Shown in pieces: positions 1-10,683 of a stretch of DNA of 64,000 nt; position 1 is the first letter of the stretch, and the number at the start of each line of letters is the position of its first letter. The translations under genes and the position numbers were made by a program. This DNA is from Stomorhina lunata (taxonomy: Eukaryota; Arthropoda; Insecta; Diptera; Rhiniidae). The DNA is taken from contig OW121741.1 in NCBI GenBank assembly GCA_933228675.1, forward strand, positions 61,836,863 through 61,900,862, in the 5' to 3' direction. The notes under the pieces were generated by a model. The model had not been told where the DNA came from. It worked only from the letters and a program-made list of their open reading frames with translations, and made no database searches.

Positions 1-275
1 TGAAATTTAATAGCGTTCATTGCGGGAGAATTTCCTAAAATCTGGTATATAATTTATGTAGGTCCACCCTCCAGGGGCTTCAGAAACTTGATTTCAACAG
101 ACAGACAGACAGACGGACGGACAGACAGACAGACGGACATCGCTTAATCGATTCTCCTCCCGATTCTGAGTCGATCGGTATAATTTTTATGGGGTCTACG
201 ATCACTAATAAAAAAATTACAAACGGAATCACAAACTTATAATACCCTTTCACCTATTGGTGAAGGGTATAAAAA
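1..275 (+). repeat. (GTCY)n dispersed repeat, 3' end fragment
   Basis: This is the 3' part of a dispersed repeat that enters from outside the window. It carries a GACR microsatellite (GTCY on the other strand) at about 98-137, a conserved block around TCTGAGTCGATCGGTAT, and a terminal stem-loop in which ATACCCTTTCACC pairs with GGTGAAGGGTAT. The same end occurs near 6418, 13728, 49657 and 56428, and inverted at 40512, 29688 and 58974. The (GTCY)n block next to a conserved core matches what I know of dipteran mini-me/DINE-type elements, which are regarded as Helitron-like. No coding potential; the SVCLSV-type ORFs here are microsatellite artefacts. Confidence 0.75.
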
Positions 276-945
276 GGACAGACATGTAGACGGACGGACG
301 GACAGACAGGTAGACGGACGGACAGACAAACAGACGGACGGACAGATAAACAGACTGACGGACGTCGCGAAATCGATTCTCCTGCCGATTCTGAGTCAAT
401 CGGTACAATTTGAATGGTATTCTTAATAAGATTTGTAGAGTTTATATATCAGATTTTAGGAAATCCTCCCACAAAGTAGGTGTCAAATTTCATCACAATC
501 GGTCCATAAACACCAGAGATATCGCTGAAACAATACTTACAAAATGTCAACAAAATTTCTTAGACACGTACTTTGGGGAATTTGCTGCACATCACAAGTA
601 GTGTTTTGGCGATATCTCAGTTGTTTATGGACCGCTTTTGATAAAATTTAATAACGTGCTTGGTGGGAGAATTTCCTAAAATCTGATATAAAATTTATGT
701 ATGTCCGTGCTAAAGGAGGATGGTTTTTCCTATCTCTGCATTTCATTTTTTCAACAAACATTCCCTAATGCGTACTTTGGGCAATTTGCAAAACATCAAA
801 TTTAGTGTTTTAGCGATATCTCAGTGGTTTATGGACCGATTTTGAAATTTTACAGTGTGCTTTGGGGAACCATTTCCTACAATCTGATATATAATATATT
901 ATCACATGTACACCAGGAGTATCTTTTTTCTCTTGTTATTTAAAA
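276..945 (+). repeat. (GTCY)n repeat, left half of the copy split by BEL-1
   Basis: A second copy of the family, beginning with a long GACR microsatellite (276-362) and running through several near-repeats of the phrase 'gatatctcagttgtttatggaccg'. It stops at 945. Its continuation (GTGTGTTTCAATC...) is found at 13431. An uninterrupted version of this junction is present at about 6039-6062, so BEL-1 inserted here. Confidence 0.7.
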
Positions 946-950
946 GTGTG
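946..950. repeat. BEL-1 target-site duplication, left (GTGTG)
   Basis: GTGTG precedes the 5' LTR and recurs at 13431-13435 right after the 3' LTR. The uninterrupted repeat at about 6046 has it once. Five bases is the usual duplication for BEL/Pao integration. Confidence 0.85.
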
Positions 951-1265
951 TGAACAAATATAAACATTATTTTTAAGTATTTAACTTTAACAAGCACAGT
1001 GTGCAAGAGCGGCCTGGAAAATTCCAATTCCTTGAGCTCTCTCTGCATTCAGCTGTAACTTAAAATCGTTTTGTGTTTGTAGCTTTAAAATCGTTTTATG
1101 CGCCCACAGCTAGAAGTTTAAAGAAATTTTGTAACTTTGTCTAGTATATCCCGAACAGCCAAAAGGTATTCACCTAATAAATTAACAATTTAAAAACCCC
1201 CATCTAATTACCCCGAATTTTTATTTGCTATTTGTGGAAAAAATATTTGCACCCTACTCCCAACA
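951..1265 (+). repeat. BEL-1 5' LTR
   Basis: Direct repeat of 13168-13430, 315 bp, starting TGAACAAATA and ending CCCAACA. It has a 52-bp segment (around TCCTTGAGCTCTCTCTGC) that is missing from the 3' LTR. The flanking segment contains a repeated word (TAAAATCGTTTT), so the loss is probably a deletion between short direct repeats. Confidence 0.9.
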
Positions 1266-1285
1266 TTCTGGTCCTTCTAAACGGA
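1266..1285 (+). promoter_or_regulatory. Putative primer-binding site of BEL-1
   Basis: The bases right after the 5' LTR read TTCTGGTCCTTCTAAACGG. A TGG... start within a few bases of the LTR end is where a tRNA primer-binding site is expected. I have not matched it to a particular tRNA. Confidence 0.4.
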
Positions 1286-2106
1286 GCCAAAAGGACTTGC
1301 AAATATTTCTTCTCAAATAATTTTCTTACAGAAAACACCCCCGTGGATTATCACAACAACCCCCCAAAAAATTTGGATTACCATCTTTAAAATCTAAAAC
1401 CATATCATCATAATTGTCATCATTATTATTGTGAAGTTAGCCACATACATATTTGAAGAAACCCCTAAGTAACAAAACAAAAAGACAAGTAAGTAATTGT
1501 TCCTTTGTCATTTTTAAATAAACGTTTTTAAACAAAAATCATAAAAGTGCAAAGAGTAAAGTGAAAAAAAGTGCAACAACAAATCGTTTATGTAGACAGT
1601 TACTTCCATGTTCTAAAAAATATCCCCCCATAATAAGAAACGATTTCCACAAACCGAAATAATATTGTTTATTGAGTGCTAAATGAGTTAAAATAATAAA
1701 ATATCTTTGCGGCCAACAAGTTCAAAACCATTCTGTGATCATACGAAATTAACACAGAATCAAACAGATTAACAGACGGTTCTCTCATTCTTTCGAACCA
1801 CTCTCGCTCAATTACTGTTAGAGATCAACAGAGAGAAGTTTAAACTCATCTCCAACAAGAAATAAGGAAGAAAACAAAGAAGTAAAACATAAAACGTATT
1901 AATCATACACACACAACTTATACATACATAACTTAACAGAAAGTTAAATGTAAACAAAACAAAGGAGTTTTTTATATTGTTTACATTTTTATTTGTTTGC
2001 TGTATGTATCTTTTCATGCAATATCTGTAAGTTAAAAGTATCTTTTACAATCCCAGTAAACATTTCGTTGTAAAAAGAACAATTGCTACATAAACAATTT
2101 TATGTT
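1286..2106 (+). other. BEL-1 leader, non-coding; candidate splice donor at 1499
   Basis: AT-rich leader between the primer-binding region and the 9-bp array, without a credible ORF. CAA|GTAAGT at 1496-1504 matches the consensus 5' splice site over six intronic bases. It could supply the donor for a spliced mRNA of the terminal ORF, whose acceptor is at 12103-12104. This is an inference from sequence only. Confidence 0.4.
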
Positions 2107-2850
2107 AATAAATAAAATAAATAAAATAAATAAAATAAATAAAATAAATAAAATAAATAAAATAAATAAAATAAATAAAATAAATAAAATAAATAAAATA
2201 AATAAAATAAATAAAATAAATAAAATAAATAAAATAAATAAAATAAATAAAATAAATAAAATAAATAAAATAAATAAAATAAATAAAATAAATAAAATAA
2301 ATAAAATAAATAAAATAAATAAAATAAATAAAATAAATAAAATAAATAAAATAAATAAAATAAATAAAATAAATAAAATAAATAAAATAAATAAAATAAA
2401 TAAAATAAATAAAATAAATAAAATAAATAAAATAAATAAAATAAATAAAATAAATAAAATAAATAAAATAAATAAAATAAATAAAATAAATAAAATAAAT
2501 AAAATAAATAAAATAAATAAAATAAATAAAATAAATAAAATAAATAAAATAAATAAAATAAATAAAATAAATAAAATAAATAAAATAAATAAAATAAATA
2601 AAATAAATAAAATAAATAAAATAAATAAAATAAATAAAATAAATAAAATAAATAAAATAAATAAAATAAATAAAATAAATAAAATAAATAAAATAAATAA
2701 AATAAATAAAATAAATAAAATAAATAAAATAAATAAAATAAATAAAATAAATAAAATAAATAAAATAAATAAAATAAATAAAATAAATAAAATAAATAAA
2801 ATAAATAAAATAAATAAAATAAATAAAATAAATAAAATAAATAAAATAAA
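2107..2850. repeat. Perfect 9-bp tandem array (AATAAAATA)n, about 82 copies
   Basis: Uninterrupted 9-bp period over roughly 744 bp; I see no variant unit in it. Because 9 is a multiple of 3, it is open in several frames on both strands and gives long artificial (NKI)n, (FIL)n and (YFI)n ORFs, which are not genes. The array resumes in register at 6419-6464 on the far side of the nested repeat, there with one variant unit (AATAACATA). Confidence 0.95.
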
Positions 2851-3064
2851 CAAGTAAGAGTGGTATATTCGGCTTTGCCGAATCTTGGATACCCTTCACC
2901 AATAGTGTTTCAAAAGTAAAATACAAAATCGTATGAATATATTGATAATTATATAGTTTCTGATTACTGACTTAGTTGAGCCCCACACAAATGCTTCATA
3001 TGTATATTAATTTTCTTTTGTTCATACTAAATGTAATTCCTAGCAATATTTGGTTATACTAGTA

Positions 3065-4208
3065 CAAGGTGGCGCAAAAGTAATCCTCCTATCAGAAAAT
3101 GCTCTAAATTTTGCGATTGGCCCCTAATGTCAATTCTGTTTTGGCATTTGTGTAGTAAACACTTGCAAAATACACGTTAATAAACAATGTTACTCTACAC
3201 TGCTCCAGAACGCGGAATATTGGTGACTATTTATTTGGCCAATAATCGGTCGGTGACTTTGGCACAACGTAAGTTTCGTCGCAGATTTCCTAGCCGTCCA
3301 ACGCCTACTGGTGAAATACTGCTCGCCTCGAAGAGACTGGCACAACACGAGATGCTGCCAGGCGTGGCAGACCCCGGAGTCGCCGTTCTGCAGAGAATAT
3401 TGCTGCTGTAGCCGAGGATGTCATGGAAGCGCCGTCGACATCGATCAGACGACGTGCCACGCAAATGGGTATCAGTCAACGGTCTTTACAGCGAATTTTG
3501 GTAAAAAATTTGAAGATGTTTCCGTACAAAGTCCAGACGGTGCATCAGCTGTTAGCTGCTGACCGCCAATCGCGTCTAACATACGCTCAAGCCATCCTTA
3601 ATCACCACCAAGAGGAAGACGATTTTTCATTAAAAATAATCATGAGTGATGAGGCCCATTTCCAACTTACCGGGTACGTAAATAAGCAAAATTTACGTGA
3701 AAATCCGCGTGTAACCCACGAAGAGCTATTAACCCGCTCAAAGTCATTGTATGGTGTGCTTTTTTCGCTGGAGGAGTCATCGGACCTTTTTTATTCAAAG
3801 ACGTAGCGGGCCAAACGGTTACTGTGAATGGTGAGCGCTACAGAGCAATGATTAACGAGTTCCGTTTGCCGCAACTTGATGAATTGGGATTGGAAAACAT
3901 GTGGTTCCAACAGGACGGTGCAACGGCATACACTGCACGTGCCACAACCGATATGCTGAAGGATGCATTTCCCGGGCGCCTAATCTTCCGTTTTGGCGAT
4001 TTGCACTGGCCAGCAAGATCGCCTGATTTGACCGCTGCAGACTTCTTTTTGTGGGGCTTTTTGAAGTCGCGGGTTTATGTCAACAAGCCTCAGACTCTTG
4101 CAGCTCTTAAAGACAATATCCGTCAAGAATGTGAGGACCTATCGCCGGAAGTTTTGGCCAAAGTGATGTAAAATGCTATAAAAAGGGCTCAAATGACAAT
4201 CAACTCTG
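3065..4208 (+). mobile_element. Mariner-like element (DD41D) copy 1, 3' truncated
   Basis: Begins right after a TA with CAAGGTGGCGCAAAAG, the same 5' end as the minus-strand copy ending at 44332. Homology stops near 4208, inside the last codons of the transposase, and the host repeat resumes with CGGAAAACG. Compared with the empty site at 47688, about 30 bp of host repeat (TTGTATGCAGAG...) was lost together with the mariner 3' end. Confidence 0.85.
3187..4171 (+). pseudogene. Mariner/Tc1-superfamily transposase (DD41D type), broken
   Basis: Cut-and-paste transposase remnant. The N-terminal helix-turn-helix region (NNRSVTLAQRKFRRRF) starts from the ATG at 3187. A frame change near 3320-3420 breaks the linker, a second near 3760-3820 breaks the catalytic core, and a stop (VM*) precedes the normal end. 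The three catalytic aspartates are still recognisable: MSDEAHF near 3640, QQDGATAYTA near 3915 and LTAADFFLWG near 4035. I count 41 residues between the second and third, which is the DD41D ('rosa') group. Not functional. Confidence 0.85.
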
Positions 4209-6245
4209 GCCGGAAAACGAAAAGCTTTTCGGTGGCGTCATCATCTAGAATAGTAATGGACCCAAAGGTTAGGTTGGGCAGGTGGCTGATGTATAAGGCA
4301 GCGTCACTTGGATTCTAAAGTTCGATAGACCAGATAAACCATGCAGAAAAGATGCTTCAAAATGTAGATGCCCTTAGATTTGCAAGAGTACATCGATTTG
4401 ATGAAGATTAAGTATTCTGGCACACAACCCAAAAACACAGTGCCCAGTGAGGGTTGTGTACTTTAATTCATACGAATTATCCAACTATTAAAGGTTAATG
4501 ATTAGTTATGTAAAACTCTAAAGTTAGCGGACTGATTTAGGTCAAAGTTTTAACAATGATTGTCAATGTATACAAGCCTTAGAATTATAAGGTATACACT
4601 CTTAGTTTTAGATACATGCGTGAAATATATAGCTAGCTATGAATGGATATCAGCTTTGGCGGAAAATTTATTGAAGATTTACGTATAAATCTGAAGTTAG
4701 TTAACTAATTAAGATGAATACTTCAACAATAATATTTGGGATGCATTGTTCTTTCGATCTGTCCGATGGATATGTGGAAAGTTTTGCTCTAGTTCTTTGT
4801 GCAATTATAACATGATTTAATTTATCAGCATTAAAAAGATTTCCGGTCGGGGTTATATGGGAGATAACAGAAAATTTGAACCGAGATCGCCCATTTTCAA
4901 AGCCGAACTTTTCAAGAGATCGCCCTGAATAACGATATTGTACAACGTCTTTATACTAGATGTCATCATCGTATCTATTATAATAGATAGATAATTATAA
5001 TTTGTCATTTATTAGCTACTAAGAGATTGCCTTAGGCGAAGTTATACGGGAGCAATAGTCAAACGTGAACGGATTTCTCCCAATTGCAATTAAACAATTT
5101 AAATTTTTGTTGATATGTGAGATACATACATACATATGTAGGTTTTGAACGGATATCATATACTTAGCTGCATTTTTGTACTTCCTAGGAAGATTACCTA
5201 TAATTTGATATATAAACCATACTCAAATGTAATCATAAAGTTCAAAAGTCAGACATAGAATTAAGATAAATGCAGTGTGTCTGTCTGCTAAAATCAGATT
5301 TGTGGAGCTCCTGGAAGGTATACCCATTTGCATTTTACACAAAATTTTAGGATATCGTCCCACCCTGAGCTCCAAAAACTTGACTACAACAGAAAAACGG
5401 ACAGACAGGTAGACGGACGGACGGACAGACAGGTAGACGAACGGACGGACAAACAGACGGACGGACGTCGCGAAATCGATTCTCCCGCCGATTCTGAGAC
5501 GATCGGTACAACTTGAATGGTATTCATAATCAGATTTGTGGAGTTTATATCAGATTTTAGGAAATCCTCCCACAAGGAACGCTGTCAAATTTCATCACCA
5601 TCGGTCCATAAACACCTGAGATATCGCTGAAACAATATTTACAAAATGTCAACAAAATTTCTTAGACACGTACTTTGGGCAATTTGCTGTACATCACAAG
5701 TAGTGTTTTGGCGGTATCTCAGTTGTTTATGGACCGCTTTTGATAAAATTTTATAATGTGCTTGGCGGGGGAATTTCCTAAAATCTGATATAAAATTTAT
5801 GTATGTCCGTGCTCCAGGAGGATGGTTTTTCCTATTTCTGCATTTCATTGTTTCAACAAACATTCTCTAACGCGTACTTTGGGCAATTTGCGATACATCA
5901 AATTTAGTGTTTTGGCTGTATCTCAGTTGTTTATAGACCGATTTTGCTAAAATTTTACAGAGTGCTTTGGGGAACCATTTCCTACAATCTGATATATAAT
6001 ATATTATCACATGTACACCAGGAGTACCTTGTTTCTCTTATTATTTAAAAGTGTGTTTCAATCAAAAATTTTAAAATTTTCGTCTAATTTTTGGTATTTT
6101 TTCGATATTTTCGGTGTTTATAAACCGATTTTAATGAAATTTAATAGCGTTCATTGCGGGAGAATTTCCTAAAATCTGGTATATAATTTATGTAGGTCCA
6201 CCCTCCAGGGGCTTCAGAAACTTGATTTCAACAGACAGACAGACG

Positions 6246-6280
<35 letters not shown>

Positions 6281-6418
6281 GGACATCGCTTAATCGATTC
6301 TCCTCCCGATTCTGAGTCGATCGGTATAATTTTTATGGGGTCTACGATCCCTAATAAAAAAATTACAAACGGAATCACAAACTTATAATACCCTTTCACC
6401 TATTGGTGAAGGGTATAA

Positions 6419-6464
6419 TAAAATAAATAAAATAAATAAAATAAATAACATAAATAAAATAAAT
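6419..6464. repeat. (AATAAAATA)n array, right-hand remainder
   Basis: Five units continue the array of 2107-2850 in register after the nested repeat. One unit carries an A-to-C change. Confidence 0.85.
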
Positions 6465-7034
6465 TATAAATTAACACATTTTTTAATTTAATCTACATAT
6501 TAAATACGATCTTGGTATAAAAAATCACCGTTTTGCTACAAATTATCTAAAATATCACAGAATGATTAAACTACTATAACTTTAATATAAATTAATTTTT
6601 CACTTGCCGTAATAAAAGTAAACTCAAATTAAAAATATATTAATTCAAAATTTTATAAAATTATAAAAAAAACTTCTAAAAACTACAAATAATTATATTG
6701 CACTAAAACAAATCAATTTAAAAATAAAGAAAATAAAAAATTAATAACACTGTACAATCTTTGCACACTCTTTGCACTTACACATTTATTTACTTTTATA
6801 TAAACTATATTTTAAAAATTTGTTGAAATTATACCCCACTCGTTACTTGAACGGACTTAAACAATATCTTGAAAATCGCCGGTCACGTTTTTTTTTTAAT
6901 ATTTTGGCATTTGATTTAAGCGGAATTATTTATAAATTTAAATCTTTTGGAAATACTTTCGATTTGTTTCGCCTTTTGACTTCACTCAAATCTAATATCT
7001 ACTTATCCTCATTGCATACCTCAGAAGCTTCAAT
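6465..7034 (+). other. BEL-1 leader continued, non-coding
   Basis: AT-rich sequence up to the gag ATG. I see no conserved ORF or RNA gene in it. Confidence 0.6.
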
Positions 7035-7973
7035 ATGTCAGTATTAGATTCTTTTATTCGCGCCTCCGATCGGGTCGTAGAGTTTCAGGCATATTTTGAC
7101 ACAATCCCCATTGACAGACACTCATTGCATACACTGGAGATCCAAAAGGATGAGATTGTGCGCCTTTGGTCTGTGTTTAGGTCGTGTTATGACGAAATAC
7201 TAAACAAGTTCAAAGACCTGGAAGAAGAAGTTCAGGTTGAAACTCTCAAATCCCGTTTCTACTCCACTTTCGAGGCCCATGTTAAGGTCTTATCAAGGTC
7301 TAACGAACTTTTGGATGATCTTTGCCACCGATTGGGTACTAGTACCGTCCAAAACCCCCCACCTACTCCTTCGGTTGAGACTACTCCCCACATATCGTTA
7401 CCCCCTTGTGACACCGAGGTGTTTCATGGCGATTACCAGTCATGGCCAACGTTCCGCGATATGTTCACTGCCCTATATCGAAATAGCAAACGATTATCCC
7501 CAGTTGAGAAGATGTGCCACCTTATAAAGAAAACACAAGGAGAGGCTCGCGAGTTGCTTAAGACCTGTCCCATTACCAATGAGGGTTTTGAGATGGAATG
7601 GCAAAACCTCGTCAACCGGTATGAAAACAAGAGAATCCTTATCAACGCCCAATTGAAAACATTGTTCAACTTAACCCCCATTTATAAGGAAACAGGAAGT
7701 AACATCAGGAAGATACAGAGGACAATAAACGATTGTGTGACCAATCTAACTCTGTTGAAGATCGATACAGCTAATTGGGACATCATATTTGTCTACATTT
7801 GCTCCACTTGTCTTCCGGAAATCACGTTGAGTTTATGGGAACAGTCACTCCCACACAATACCGAGCTACCTACTTGGAAACAAATGGATGCTTTCCTGAC
7901 TTCAAGATTCCAAACTCTGGAATCAGTTGCTGACATTCGTACCACATTTGCCAACCCCAATAGCTCAAACTAA
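7035..7973 (+). CDS. BEL-1 Gag (capsid/matrix part)
   Basis: Structural protein of the BEL/Pao particle, 312 codons from ATG 7035. The N-terminal 110 residues look helical. The conserved Pao Gag region (the DUF1759 type) follows, with LPPCDTEVFHGDYQSWPTFR at about residue 120 and then CHLIKKTQGEARELL and LWEQSL. It ends at TAA 7971-7973, but the frame stays open beyond it into the zinc-knuckle/protease part, so the stop looks like a point change in a once longer Gag-Pol frame. Readthrough cannot be excluded. Confidence 0.85.
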   Translation: MSVLDSFIRASDRVVEFQAYFDTIPIDRHSLHTLEIQKDEIVRLWSVFRSCYDEILNKFKDLEEEVQVETLKSRFYSTFEAHVKVLSRSNELLDDLCHRLGTSTVQNPPPTPSVETTPHISLPPCDTEVFHGDYQSWPTFRDMFTALYRNSKRLSPVEKMCHLIKKTQGEARELLKTCPITNEGFEMEWQNLVNRYENKRILINAQLKTLFNLTPIYKETGSNIRKIQRTINDCVTNLTLLKIDTANWDIIFVYICSTCLPEITLSLWEQSLPHNTELPTWKQMDAFLTSRFQTLESVADIRTTFANPNSSN

Positions 7974-8960
7974 AATAAATTCACCAAATCTAAACCCCAA
8001 AACTTTTCGGACAAAAGGAAAGTGAATACATACAGTAATAATGTTTCATTGGACAAACCTGGAAAATGTTCTATTTGTCCCAATGTACACCCCCTTCGTC
8101 TCTGTCCCTCATTTCTTGGAATGTCTATTGAAGAACGTTTCGCTATCGTCAAACAGCACAAACGGTGTACTAATTGCCTTGGAACATCCCATGAGTTCAA
8201 GAAATGTAGGAGCCAATATGTTTGTCATATATGCAAACAAAAGCATCATTCGTTGCTTCATTGCACAACTGCCGTATCGAACACTTACCCCCAAGCGAAT
8301 AAGACTGCAACTATAAACCCCAATACCAACTCGAGTACTCCTCCAGTTTCTAACCCCCCATTGAATATGAATCCGTCTACTTCAGCTGAAGCTGCAGCCC
8401 ATTCGCGCCAAAGTTATTCCACGCAACTACAGTCCGCTTCGAATTCAACAGTTTTACTCGGTACTGCACTCGTCGATGTCTATAGCAATGACTTAAAACA
8501 CACCGTACGTGCACTGATAGATTCTGCGTCTGAAGCTACGTTTATTTCGAAACGTCTACAAACCAAACTTGCCTTGAGAAGTCGATCGTCACACACGCAG
8601 ATACACGGCTTGAATGAAGCAATAACAGCGACCTCTACACACCTATGCTACATCCGTATTGGATCGCCTATTGATGATTCTTTTGAAACCTGCACCGATG
8701 CTTTGGTCGTCAAAAAACTCACTGGTCAACTCCCCCACTACCCGATATCAGGCTTAAGAAATAGTGAATTTTCCAATTTGAAGCTTGCTGATACTCACTC
8801 TCACCAGCGTTCAGAGGTTGAACTTCTACTTGGCGGAGATATTTACCCGAAAATCCTGAAAAATGGTCTTCGATGGGATAATGATCGCTCCTTAGTCGCT
8901 CAACACACTGTCTTCGGATGGATTATTACTGGGAAACTTGTAACTAGGAGTCATCTCTAA
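7974..8960 (+). pseudogene. BEL-1 nucleocapsid zinc knuckles and retropepsin
   Basis: In frame with gag after its TAA. Three zinc knuckles occur: CSICPNVHPLRLC, CTNCLGTSHEFKKC and CHICKQKHHSLLHC. A Ser/Asn/Pro-rich linker leads to an aspartic protease of the Pao type (DUF1758/A17-like), with active-site motif ALIDSASEATF and the C-terminal LLLGGDIYP and HTVFGWIITG motifs. There is no ATG at the head of this frame; GTG 8022 is just the first possible alternative start, so translation would normally come from gag. TAA at 8958 separates it from reverse transcriptase, which continues in the same frame. Confidence 0.85.
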
Positions 8961-10120
8961 TCTGTTTCGTCATTCTATAATGCCATCGCTCTCGACGATC
9001 AACTGCAAAGATTCTGGGAGCTTGAAGAGACACCAAGGATACCACGACTCTCTGATGAAGACCTACACTGCGAGAATGTGTATAAATCTACCACGTACCG
9101 CAACAGCGATGGTCGTTTTACGGTTTCGCTTTCTTTTCGGCGGGAGTATCCAGAAGATATGAAAATCGGATCATCGCGTCATATAGCCCTTTCCCAATTT
9201 CTGAGAAACGAATGTAGACTTTTGAAAAACCCTCAACTGAAGTCAGAATATGACAGAGTCATCACTGAATATTCGACTCTCAATCAAATGACCAATGTCA
9301 CTTCTAATACTCACAGTCCCACATATTATCTCCCCCATCATACGGTTATTAAACCCGAGAGCACTACCACGAAGCTTCGTGTAGTGTTTAACGCTTCAAG
9401 CCCATCTTCGAATGGTAGAAGCCTTAATGATTTACTTTATCCCGGTCCAACGTTACAAGCAGACTTAATCATTCTTATCTTGCGATGGAGACTATTTAGA
9501 TATGTCTTTAACTCAGATATCGAAAAGATGTATCGCCAAATTCTCGTAAATCCATCACATACCCCATTCCAGAGGATCGTTTTCCGTAGATCCCCCGAAG
9601 AAGATCCACAAGACTTCGAACAGTTACCTTCGGCGTCAACTGTGCCCCTTATTTGGCGATACGTACTCTGCTGGAGTTGGCGAAAATCTGTGAGCAAACG
9701 AATCCCACTTTTTCTAACATCCTTCGGAACTATATGTACGTTGATGACGTACTCGCTGGTTCCCACACTTTATCCTCTGCCCTCAAAGCTAGAAACGAGC
9801 TGATTGGTGTGCTACAGTCAGCAGGTTTTGCACTACGCAAATGGACAGCAAACCATGAATATCTGCTAAAGGATCTCAACCCAGATCATCTCTTAGGTAC
9901 AGAGTTTCTGAAACTTTCGGACTCCAGCACGACTAAAACTCTAGGCTTGCGTTGGAACGCAGGGAATGATAAGTTTTACTTCCTACTTAAAAACTACCCC
10001 GATCGTGATTCCGTGACTAAGAGATCAGTTTTGTCAGAAATAGCTAAACTTTTTGATCCCGCCGGTTGGCTAGCTCCCAAAATAATCGTAGCTAAGAGAA
10101 GGCATATGCCGCTACTCTAT
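8961..10120 (+). pseudogene. BEL-1 reverse transcriptase, frameshifted
   Basis: Continues the gag frame after the 8958 stop (LDDQLQRFWELEE), through LRVVFNASSPSSNGRSLND and MYRQI. Near 9605-9625 the homology moves to another frame: TVTFGVNCAPYLAIRTLLE, then the catalytic YVDD (MYVDDVLAG near 9735) and LFDPAGWLAP. Shortly after IIVAK (about 10095) around 62 residues are missing compared with BEL-2, including the first RNase H aspartate region (HVFSDAS in BEL-2). The enzyme cannot be made intact from this copy. Confidence 0.85.
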
Positions 10121-10683
10121 ATATCCGCGCAGAAAACCAAGGCTGTGTGTCTACTCATTTTCTAGTAGCTAAAACTAAAGTTGCCCCCGTCAAATTTGTC
10201 TCACTTCCCCGGAAAGAGCTTTGTGGAGCCGAGTTAATGGCTAAAATGATTTACTCTATTCAATCTGAGTTGAATCTTAAGGATCTGAAATTATTTTTAT
10301 GGACAGATTCCACAATAGTACTTGCATGGCTACAAAAACCTCCGAATAGATGGAAAACCTTTGTGGAAATCAGAGTTTCCTCCATTATTGAAAAGGTTGG
10401 AAGTCAATCTTGGTCTCATGTTGACTCCAAAAGTAACCCCGCCGACTTAGCAACCCGTGGACTTACACTATCCCAACTCAGATCAAACGAATTGTGGTGG
10501 CATGGACCCACATGGCTTAGACTTCCCCATAGCCAATGGCCGATGAATAGTGGAACCTTTTCAACAGAAGAAGAAGCCAAACCGATTCAGGTTCATGTTA
10601 ATCAGCTGCACAACACTGACATACTGAACAATTTTTCGGAATTTCCACGAAAAATTGTAACAAAAATCTTCAACATCTTTTGA
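10110..10683 (+). pseudogene. BEL-1 RNase H region, N-terminally deleted
   Basis: Picks up at AYAATLYIRAENQ in a new frame and runs through LVAKTKVAPVK, LPRKELCGAEL and WTDSTIVLAWL to the post-RNase H spacer (NPADLATRG, LWWHGPTWL). The segment with the first catalytic Asp is lost in the deletion near 10110, so RNase H should be dead. It stops at 10683, overlapping the start of the integrase frame. Confidence 0.8.

Larger units (their letters stand above)
2851..6418 (+). mobile_element. Full-length Helitron-like (GTCY)n repeat nested in the BEL-1 leader
   Basis: Starts CAAGTAAGAG, followed by a stem-loop (ATTCGG...CCGAAT) and ATACCCTTCACCAATA. It ends with the inverse TATTGGTGAAGGGTAT plus AA, giving 16-bp subterminal inverted repeats. 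Without the mariner at 3065-4208 it is about 2.4 kb, close to the complete minus-strand copy at 40512-43054. It lies in the 9-bp array exactly between AA and TAAAATA with no duplicated target bases, as expected of Helitron insertion between A and T. No Rep-helicase is encoded, so it would be non-autonomous. Family placement (mini-me/DINE/Helentron-associated) is from memory of that group. Confidence 0.7.

Noticed and set aside
2086..2926. Long ORFs of (NKI)n, (FIL)n and (YFI)n on both strands
   Set aside because: They are the 9-bp array read in frame; a period divisible by three stays open in several frames.
6214..6399. Cys/Ser-rich ORFs (SVCLSVRPSV type) here and at 5384, 13526, 41330, 59918
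   Set aside because: They translate the GTCY microsatellite and the conserved repeat core; the same peptide appears wherever the repeat lies.
6772..7047. ORF overlapping the start of BEL-1 gag (6772-7047)
   Set aside because: AT-driven composition in the leader with no domain; gag starts at 7035 in another frame.
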